Below are positions 37,342 to 44,800 of a DNA stretch of 64,000 bases, in pieces. The DNA is from Candidatus Zhuqueibacterota bacterium (GTDB taxonomy: Bacteria > Zhuqueibacterota > Zhuqueibacteria > Residuimicrobiales > Residuimicrobiaceae). Location of the stretch: assembly GCA_963169875.1 (NCBI GenBank), contig CAUJEL010000131.1, positions 1 through 64,000 of the forward strand, written 5' to 3'. The notes under the pieces were generated by a model that had not been told where the DNA came from, made no database searches, and saw only the letters and a list, made by a program, of their open reading frames with translations. Position 1 is the first letter of the stretch. Every line of letters starts with the position of its first letter. The translations under genes were made by a program, and so were the position numbers.

Positions 37342-38034
37342 TCATCGCGGCACCAGGGCCATAACCCGCGCCGGAGAACCGGTCCCTCCCGTTATGGGCA
37401 AAGCGCCGAGAAACAAATAAAAATCTTTCTCCGGAAGCCGGGTGAGATGGGTCAAGTTTTCGACATGGATCCCACCCCGCTGCGCCAGCAAGAGATCCAC
37501 GGCAAAATCCAAAGAGGCGCCGCCATCCACGCCCGCGGTGTCGATGCCGAGAACCCGGACGCCGCGATCATCGATAAGATACCGTGCCGCTTCCAGGGAG
37601 AGTCCGGGAAAATGCATGCCGCCGTTTTCGTCGCGGCACAGGTAGGCTGTCGCATCGGGCCAAAAGCAATCCCAGCCGGTCTGCAACAGCACCGCCAGGC
37701 CGCTGGCCATTTTCCCATGGAGCGATTCCCAGTTCCTGATCTCGTCAAGGCTGATGAGACTATTGGGCCGTCCGTCATGCACCAATTTAACAGCCGGCAA
37801 AAACAGCTGCGCAACCGGCAGCTCATCGATCGTCTTTCCGGCATCCACGAAATGTCGCGGGGCGCCCACATGCGTGCCCGTGTGCTCGCCGATGCACAAG
37901 CGGTTGAGATTGTAGCCATCCTGTTTCTGTTCGGCCAAACGCTCCACCACAACCGCGGGATCGCCCGGCCAGACCGGCATGCCCGCGGCGATGGGATGGG
38001 TTAAATCAACCACCCCATATTCAGTCAGCAACAT
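37342..38034 (-). CDS. cyclase-family (kynurenine formamidase-like) hydrolase
   Basis: This 230-residue protein of the metal-dependent cyclase family (Pfam 04199 type) starts VVDLTHPIAAGMPVWPGDP and has the metal motif at about 52-62 as GEHTGTHVGAPRHF. The family consensus is HTGTHxDxPxH, so the Asp ligand is Gly here, a variation to note. The C-terminus has VLGIDTAGVDGG and FLGALPITGGTGSPARV. Members hydrolyse N-formylkynurenine, lactones or isatin. ATG at 38034 has AGGGAGAT upstream; the frame start at 38055 is not used. It is divergent from a MATE exporter. Confidence 0.8.
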   Translation of the reverse strand: MLLTEYGVVDLTHPIAAGMPVWPGDPAVVVERLAEQKQDGYNLNRLCIGEHTGTHVGAPRHFVDAGKTIDELPVAQLFLPAVKLVHDGRPNSLISLDEIRNWESLHGKMASGLAVLLQTGWDCFWPDATAYLCRDENGGMHFPGLSLEAARYLIDDRGVRVLGIDTAGVDGGASLDFAVDLLLAQRGGIHVENLTHLTRLPEKDFYLFLGALPITGGTGSPARVMALVPR

Positions 38035-38061
38035 CGTCCATCTCCCTGGATGCATAATTCA

Positions 38062-38078
38062 TTTTGTACAATACAAAA
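38062..38078. promoter_or_regulatory. inverted repeat in divergent promoter region
   Basis: TTTTGTA-CAA-TACAAAA is a perfect 7-base inverted repeat midway between the divergent cyclase and MATE starts. The surrounding 97 bases are AT-rich and must hold both promoters. A regulator binding here could control both genes, which is inferred from symmetry and position. Confidence 0.4.
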
Positions 38079-38131
38079 AAAGTGATATTTTTAATATACA
38101 CAGACAAACCAGATCGGACAAGAATATTCTC

Positions 38132-39580
38132 ATGAAAAATAAAGATCAGGCCCGGGAACCCGCTGCGCCGCTGTATGGCGGTGAATATCCCGCCCCCTCG
38201 GAGAGCACACTCACGGCCATGGAGGCCAGGGCAGCCTCGGAGCTGTTGACAATGCCGGTTGGCCGCGCCACGCTGCAGATCGCCATCCCCGCCATTCTTT
38301 CCATGCTCTCCATCATGGTATTCAACCTGGTCGATGCCTGGTGGGTGAGCAAACTCGGCGCCGCATCCATGGCCGGCGTCAGCGCCGCCTCATTCATCTA
38401 TTGGGCCCTGGAAGGCGTGGGCACGCTGGCGAGCACCGGCGTTGCCGCACTGGTGGCGCGCCATGTCGGCGCCCGGCAGCAGCGCAAAGCCAGCTACGCC
38501 GCAGGCCAGGGAGTGCTTCTCGCCCTCCTGCTCGGCCTGATTTCAGGCGGATTGGTACTGAGCACCGCGAAGATCCTGCTGGCTAAAATGGGTCTGACCG
38601 GTGAAGCCTTCCAGGCGGGCTACGATTATCTCATCATTCTCAATATCGGTTTGGCATTGATGTTTGCCGCGCGGGCGGCGGACGCGGCCTTCCGCGGCAT
38701 GGGCGACACGCGCACGCCGTTGAAAATCATGGGCGGCGCGCTGTTGTTCAACGCCCTGCTCGATCCCTTTTTCATTTTTGGCATCGGCCCATTCCCCCGG
38801 CTCGAAGCGGGCGGCGCCGCGCTGGCCACCGTACTGGCACACATCATCATTCTGGGAACAAGTCTGGTTGTCCTGCGCCGCCGCGGCATGCCGGTAAAGT
38901 TCCGCTTCGCGGTCTGGAAACGCCCGCAGCGCCGGGTGCTTGGACGCATCAGCCGCATCGGCGCACCCGTGGCCATGAGCGCCGTCATGTTCAGCATCAC
39001 TTACACCTTTCTCACCCGCGTCATCACCCGCTACGGCGCCGAGCCTTTGGCAGCGCTGGGATTGGGACATCGCATCGAAGGCTTGGCCTATTTCACCGGG
39101 GTCGGTTTCGCCGTGGCCGCCACCACCTTGATGGGACAAAACCTCGGCGCCGGTAACCTGCACCGCGCCGAAAAAAGCGCCTGGACCGCTCTGGGGTATT
39201 GCAGCCTGGTGCTGGGCCTCTTTTCGCTCTTTTTCTTTTTGGCCGCGGAACCCCTGATCCGCTTTTTCATCAACGATCCGCTGGTGGTTCAGGAAGGCCG
39301 CGCCTATCTGCGCATCATCGCGCTTTTTGAAGTGTTTTTGGGATTTGAACTGGTCATGGAAGGCGCCTTCAGCGGCGCCGGATACAGCCTGCCGCCGATG
39401 CTGGTATCGGTGCCGGTGACCTGGCTGCGCATTCCCCTGGCGGCCTGGCTGGCGGGTCCGCTGGGACTCGGCAGCACCGGCATCTGGTGGGCCATCTCCT
39501 CGACCACGGCGATCAAGGGCATCGTCATCGCCCTGTGGTTCAGAGCCGGGACCTGGAAACACCAGGGGATGAATTCGTAG
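38132..39580 (+). CDS. MATE-family multidrug/metabolite exporter
   Basis: The 482-residue protein has 12 predicted helices in two six-helix halves. An N-terminal soluble tail of about 45 residues precedes PVGRATLQIAIPAILSMLSIMVFNLVDAWWVSKLG. Typical family segments follow, such as RAADAAFRGMGDTRTPLKIM, ALGLGHRIEGLAYFTGVGFAVAATTLMGQNLGAG and GAFSGAGYSLPPM. MATE proteins export drugs or metabolites against Na+ or H+. The ATG is at 38132 with a weak ribosome site; the upstream frame to 37979 overlaps the divergent gene. Confidence 0.9.
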   Translation: MKNKDQAREPAAPLYGGEYPAPSESTLTAMEARAASELLTMPVGRATLQIAIPAILSMLSIMVFNLVDAWWVSKLGAASMAGVSAASFIYWALEGVGTLASTGVAALVARHVGARQQRKASYAAGQGVLLALLLGLISGGLVLSTAKILLAKMGLTGEAFQAGYDYLIILNIGLALMFAARAADAAFRGMGDTRTPLKIMGGALLFNALLDPFFIFGIGPFPRLEAGGAALATVLAHIIILGTSLVVLRRRGMPVKFRFAVWKRPQRRVLGRISRIGAPVAMSAVMFSITYTFLTRVITRYGAEPLAALGLGHRIEGLAYFTGVGFAVAATTLMGQNLGAGNLHRAEKSAWTALGYCSLVLGLFSLFFFLAAEPLIRFFINDPLVVQEGRAYLRIIALFEVFLGFELVMEGAFSGAGYSLPPMLVSVPVTWLRIPLAAWLAGPLGLGSTGIWWAISSTTAIKGIVIALWFRAGTWKHQGMNS

Positions 39581-40176
39581 GGTGCGGCTTGCCGTATTTA
39601 CTGTCGTCGTTCAAGAAAAATTTCCCTTATCGCAGTAAAAGCATGCGCCGGATTTTCAGGACAGACTCGGAATGCAACAGGCCAAGGTGAATGCCGCTGG
39701 CCATCGTACGCCCCGCTCCATCGATACCATCTTATATAACTTCGTTGAATGCGGTAATCGGCCCATCCCTTGAGAAAGGTGCGCATTTTAAGGCCTATCA
39801 CATCATCCACGGCGAACTCGCTTTTTGGGGAGGCTTACTTGACAGGGCCGTGATCCGCTGAAATCCATTTTCAGGCCTGAAAAATGCATTCCACGGAGCC
39901 TTTTTGCTGACGAATTTGATTTGATATATCCGATAAAAAAGTGCAAATATATCCGACCCCATTGCAACACCTATGCAAAATCGCATGGCATAAATTTTGC
40001 GATATGAACCATGCATCTTTTGTTCTTTTTTTTTACATTATTTATTTTATATTTATATCTGAGAAAAGAATTAAACAACAGCAAAGGAGGTAACAAAATT
40101 GTGATAGTGTCATCTTTCAGCGTCAAATAGCATTTTTTTAAAAAGGCTGTTCTCTTTCATGTGGGAGGAAAATGAA
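39581..40176. other. intergenic region with repeated ATATATCCGA motif and a mini-ORF
   Basis: This 596-base region has no sizeable gene. ATATATCCGA occurs at 39924-39933 and 39948-39957, and a variant (AATATATCTGACCCC) recurs near 41338 upstream of the next surface-protein gene. A strong AAAGGAGG at 40083-40090 precedes a nine-codon frame starting GTG at 40101 and ending at 40130, a possible leader peptide. Poly-T runs near 40025 could be part of a promoter region. Confidence 0.4.
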
Positions 40177-40980
40177 ATGCAAAAGTTTGTTGTACAAGGC
40201 ATCATCATGACACTGCTTCTGGCAACCGCTGTCTGCTTTGGACAAATGACCATCAAAAACAGTGGCGGCACCACCATTATGAGCGTTACACAGGATGGCA
40301 GCATGGCAGTTGGAAAAGCGACCTTACCGTCCGATAAGCTGGATGTCTCCGGCAATATCCGCTCAAGCGCCAAGACGACGACCCAGACTCTGCAAGTGAC
40401 AGGCGGCGGTCCCGGTGCGGGCGAAGTGCTCAGCGCCACCAACACTTCCGGCGACGCAACCTGGACCAGCCTGGCGGGGGACGTCTCCGGTCCGGCCAAT
40501 AATCTCAGGGTCACCGGTCTGCAAACCATTCCTGTATCAAATGCGATACCCGCGCCGGGCAACGTGCTCAAGTATGGAAGCGGCGGCTGGGCGCCCGCCA
40601 ATGCGTTGAACTATGTGACGCTCGATCCGATCAACAAAATCAGAGATATCAGTGATGGCGTTCCGGATGCCACCTATACCAAGGCTAACCTGGGCATCCC
40701 CAGCGACGCAAAAGCGGTGCACATCGTCTACGGCTATTGGAAGGATAATGCCAAAACCAGGACGTTCATCCAGGTCAATGGCCAGGACATCGATTCTCAA
40801 TGGGCCTATAATGGCATCTATCCCATCGAACACAAGTCGGCCATCATCCCGTTTCTCAACAATGTCAGCAGTCTCACGGTTTGGGGTGACGGAGGCACCG
40901 ATGCCTATCCTTCCTGTTTGGCCTGTGGCTGCGAAAAGCCGACCAAGGGATATTTCTATGTCCTTGGGTATTTCTTTTAA
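40177..40980 (+). CDS. secreted tail-fibre-like surface protein
   Basis: This 267-residue protein has a signal peptide (MQKFVVQGIIMTLLLATAVCFG). It then has MTIKNSGGTTIMSVTQDGSMAVGKATLPSDKLDVSG, the repeated short-strand pattern seen in fibre or adhesin proteins that precede S74-type chaperone domains. A Ser/Thr/Gly-rich stalk follows (QTLQVTGGGPGAGEVL). The C-terminal globular part (about 150-267) has a Cys pair (CLACGC) and no chaperone domain. It is likely exported and surface-exposed, with unknown function. GGAGG eight bases upstream decides the ATG at 40177. Confidence 0.6.
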   Translation: MQKFVVQGIIMTLLLATAVCFGQMTIKNSGGTTIMSVTQDGSMAVGKATLPSDKLDVSGNIRSSAKTTTQTLQVTGGGPGAGEVLSATNTSGDATWTSLAGDVSGPANNLRVTGLQTIPVSNAIPAPGNVLKYGSGGWAPANALNYVTLDPINKIRDISDGVPDATYTKANLGIPSDAKAVHIVYGYWKDNAKTRTFIQVNGQDIDSQWAYNGIYPIEHKSAIIPFLNNVSSLTVWGDGGTDAYPSCLACGCEKPTKGYFYVLGYFF

Positions 40981-41009
40981 TCAATCCCGCCAGATCATAC
41001 TGTAAAAGC

Positions 41010-41056
41010 AAAACAGCCCGGTATTTTCAACGAAATACGGGGCTGTTTTGTTTTAT
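41010..41056 (+). terminator. rho-independent terminator
   Basis: AAAACAGCCC (41010-41019) pairs with GGGCTGTTTT (41040-41049), with an inner GTATTT/AAATAC stem, then TTTTAT. It lies 30 bases after the fibre-like gene. Confidence 0.85.
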
Positions 41057-41833
41057 ATCGCCCACAGCCGGGTAATGCGCAATAGACCGCGATGACCATA
41101 CTATCCTGATGTGTCGAGCAGCAGCGTGTGCAGTATTTGCTCATGGTGACGTCCGCGCATGAAGGGTGCCTTCATTCCGGCGCACTCCAATATGCTGATT
41201 GAAAAAATCATTAAATCGGCGAGCGATCATTGACAATAATTTTGAAACCGCACAGCGAAGCGTTTTCCATTACGATGGCTGGATTTTAGTCTGATTCAGC
41301 ATCCCTTCATAAACGCCCACACACACCGCTTCTCAATCAATATATCTGACCCCTCTGTCATAAAAATAACACCAGGTGTCGCTAAATCATGACGATCCGG
41401 GGCTGTCGCGCAAAATGCGACACAGAATTATCATTGTAACTTGTTAAAAAATAATAGCGAGATCCGTGATAATCGTACATTTTTTCCTGCATTTACGGCA
41501 TACTTTTTGTAAGGGGTTTGATGAGTATCTTGTGAGCGAGACCATTTAAACTCCATATTTTAAACATTATCTTTCCATACCATAACGCCTCTTTTTCACA
41601 AAAAAAAGGCGGGATGTATTTTTGCGCGTCGCGGGTGGTGTGGCTGTGCTGAGGATGTCTGCGCACTGTTGCTTGAGGCGAAGCGGGACTGTTATGATGT
41701 CGCAGCCGGACTGATCTGGACCAGTATTGCATCACCAGGGTCCTGGTTTCAATTTCCAGGACCGGAGGGACTATCTCCTGCCACGATTTCCGCTCCCCCT
41801 TAAGCCATCTTTATAAATCACTGCGAGGATATC
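41057..41833. other. long intergenic region, no gene seen
   Basis: Nearly 780 bases contain no supported gene. Features seen are a TGTCGC/GCGACA hairpin at 41404-41422, an AATATATCTGACCCC motif near 41338 shared with the previous spacer, and AT-rich DNA after 41440 that may hold the promoter of the giant surface-protein gene. Confidence 0.45.
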
Positions 41834-44800
41834 ATGAATAGGACCACAAATCCGAAAGGCTTTGCTATGAATTGCATAAAGTTCAAGCGGATGGCAGCAA
41901 TACTCGTGTTTTTCATGTCCCTGTTATCTGCAACAGCCCATGCGCAAAACTTGCTCGGACTGAATGTCGTGGCCTCCGCGGACACCATTCCGTCGGGCGC
42001 CAGCATCAGTTATTTGATTCAGATCCGCAATTCCAGTATTATTAACGATGCGGTAAATGCCAAGCTGCAGATCCAGTTGCCGCCGGAGACAGATTACGCT
42101 TTGGTTGAAAGCAACATTTATGTTCAATCCTCCAGCCTGAATACAACCACGGATATATTTACCATCAACCTGGTATCTCCATTTCGAGCGGGCGTCTCCA
42201 CAGAACTCTATGTAACCGCGAAAATCAATCACACAGCAAATCTGCAAAATTTCTCATATGATGTGAGGTTCACTTTAAACGCCGACAATGCCAGTAGTTT
42301 AGAAAGTGTGATTCAGCTGACTATTCGTCCGCCGGGGCTCGCCTTCTCCATTCAGAAATACGGCTCCCGATCGGTCTACTTGAACAGTGAATACAGCTAT
42401 ACATTCAAGATCTACGGGACCTCGGGCCTGTTTGAGGAAATTCAAAGTATCACCCTGGTGGATACCCTGGCTGAAGGCATTGAAATTGTCAGCAAACCCA
42501 GCAGTCTGATCTGGGATCCGGCCACACGAATCTTGACCATGGATAGACCCAAAAGCTCACCGTCGGTTGAATTTGCCATGTCCGTTCGTTTTCCTGACAC
42601 CTATTTTAAAGCAGATCAAAGGATATACAATACCGCTCATTTGATTGTCAAATTCAGCGATGGCACGGAATGGAAATACAAATCGACCTGGTATGTGGAT
42701 CTGGTCTTCCCCATCACCATCGCCCCGACCATCACATTGACCAAACAGGGTCCAAAGAGCAACATCATGGTGGGCGCGAGTGGTGGCAAGTGGAATATCA
42801 GCGCGAGCAACAATGGTGATGTTCCATCCTATCAGATCGTTGTTTCAGATACCTTGCCAGGTGCGGGTAAACCATCTCTTTTGTTTGTCACTGGATTAAT
42901 CGATATAAACGCCACCATCTATTACCAGACCTATGATGCCCCGGGAACCTGGTTCAGTGTGGGCAAAAATTACAGCGACCGCATGTGGTATGTTTCCAAT
43001 AACTTGCCTAATATATATAAAATCAATATCGTCAAGTTGGTCATTCAAAGCCTGCCGGGGAAACGGAGCGTCAACTTTGAGATTCAATTCAACGCATCCG
43101 GATCGGATTGGGATGGCACAAGCTTTCAACTGCCGCTGGTTGTCAATAACTGCGCAACGCTGGACCACCACTGGCCGGATGGGACTATTCATACTATCCG
43201 CAGCTGTTCATGGTTCAATTTGACGCCCATTGCCCTCAAACCCTTCGTCTCCATTTCAGCCAGCAGCGCCACCATCAACGCTGGGGATGTTTTTTCCTAC
43301 ACACTCAATCTGACGGAGCAAACGCAAATCTACACACGACTTATGACACCGGTCACGGCCATCCTTCTGCCGCCACAGGTGGAATATCAGTCCTGGAATC
43401 GCGATCCCTTTTTATGGGGATACAACGGTGTTCCAACTCCACAAGTGGATATCATCAACAACTATAAGGGCAGTGGCCGCACGCTCGTGCGGTTCGATTG
43501 GCGACCTACCAATTGGGGATGGTTGATGATGACCGCTTATCGAAATATCAGAATGACCGTAACAGTAAAAGCCAAACGTAATCTGATTCCGCAAACCTTC
43601 GCTGCCCATTATCATCTGTTGTACATCGGAAACACCGCGGAAGTCATTGAAAGCATGCAGAAAGTTGCCGATCAATACGATCTCAATGACAATGGCCTGA
43701 CCAACGACATTGTCTACCGCTCCAGCCCGATCAGTGTTTCAATTCGGGCGGTGGTCGGTCTGCAGGCGGAAGAATTTGTAAAAGGCCCGCTGGATCCCAC
43801 CTGGACAAAATACCCGGATTACGCCGACACCTATGCCGGTGGCACCGCGGAATACAAAATCGTACTCACCAACACCGGCTCCATCCCCATGGGCAATTTC
43901 AAGATGATGACCATTTTGCCCTACATCGGTGACATCTCCGTCATCGGTAGTCAACCGCGCGAGAGTGCCTGGCGGCCGATTCTCACCGGGCCGGTGACCA
44001 TTGTGCCCGATCTGTCGGGAAATCCCATCCCGGGGGATGTACAGGTATCCTACAGCCTCTCCGGCAATCCGCAACGCACGGAATTCGATCCCACGGGTCC
44101 GGTGGGCGCTGAACCACCCAATTGGACGACCTCGTTCCCGGGTTCCGAGACAAAATCTGTTTATTTCAATCTCGGCAGCCTCATTATATATGGTGGCGAA
44201 TCGGTCATCTTTACCTGGCAGATGCAGGTTCCTGAAGACGCCCCAAAAGGCAGCGTGGCCTGGAGTTCCTTCGCCTATCGCGGCCAGCGCATGGACAACA
44301 ACAGTGTATTGCTGCCCTCCGAGGCGCACAAAGTCGGTGTAGCCAATTTGTGGACCCGGTTGACCAAGACGGATAATCAGGAAGTCATAAATGAGGCTGT
44401 GGGAATCTGGTATACCATCGACTATGCCTATAATGAACTTACAGAGGCCGGGAATGCCTATCTCCTGGAATACGTCCCGCCGTGCATGCATTTATTTTAT
44501 GTAGTGGTCAACAATAATTATAATTCCAATTTTTCAGAGATCTCTCCTGGTGTGATCAAAATTCCGCTCGGACGCCTTGTGCCGGGACAAGTAGGCCAAG
44601 TAAAAGTATACATGGCACCGCGTTGTTTTCAAGAGGTCTTTGAAAATTGTGTCGCCCTGTTTAACAACGATACAGCCATCGTTCAGGCTTGCGATGCTAC
44701 GCGCGTCAACCCGGTGATCATCGGCGATTATGTCTGGTATGATGAAGATGAGGACGGCATTCAAGACATCAACGAAAAAGGCATTCCTAATGCCGTTGTC

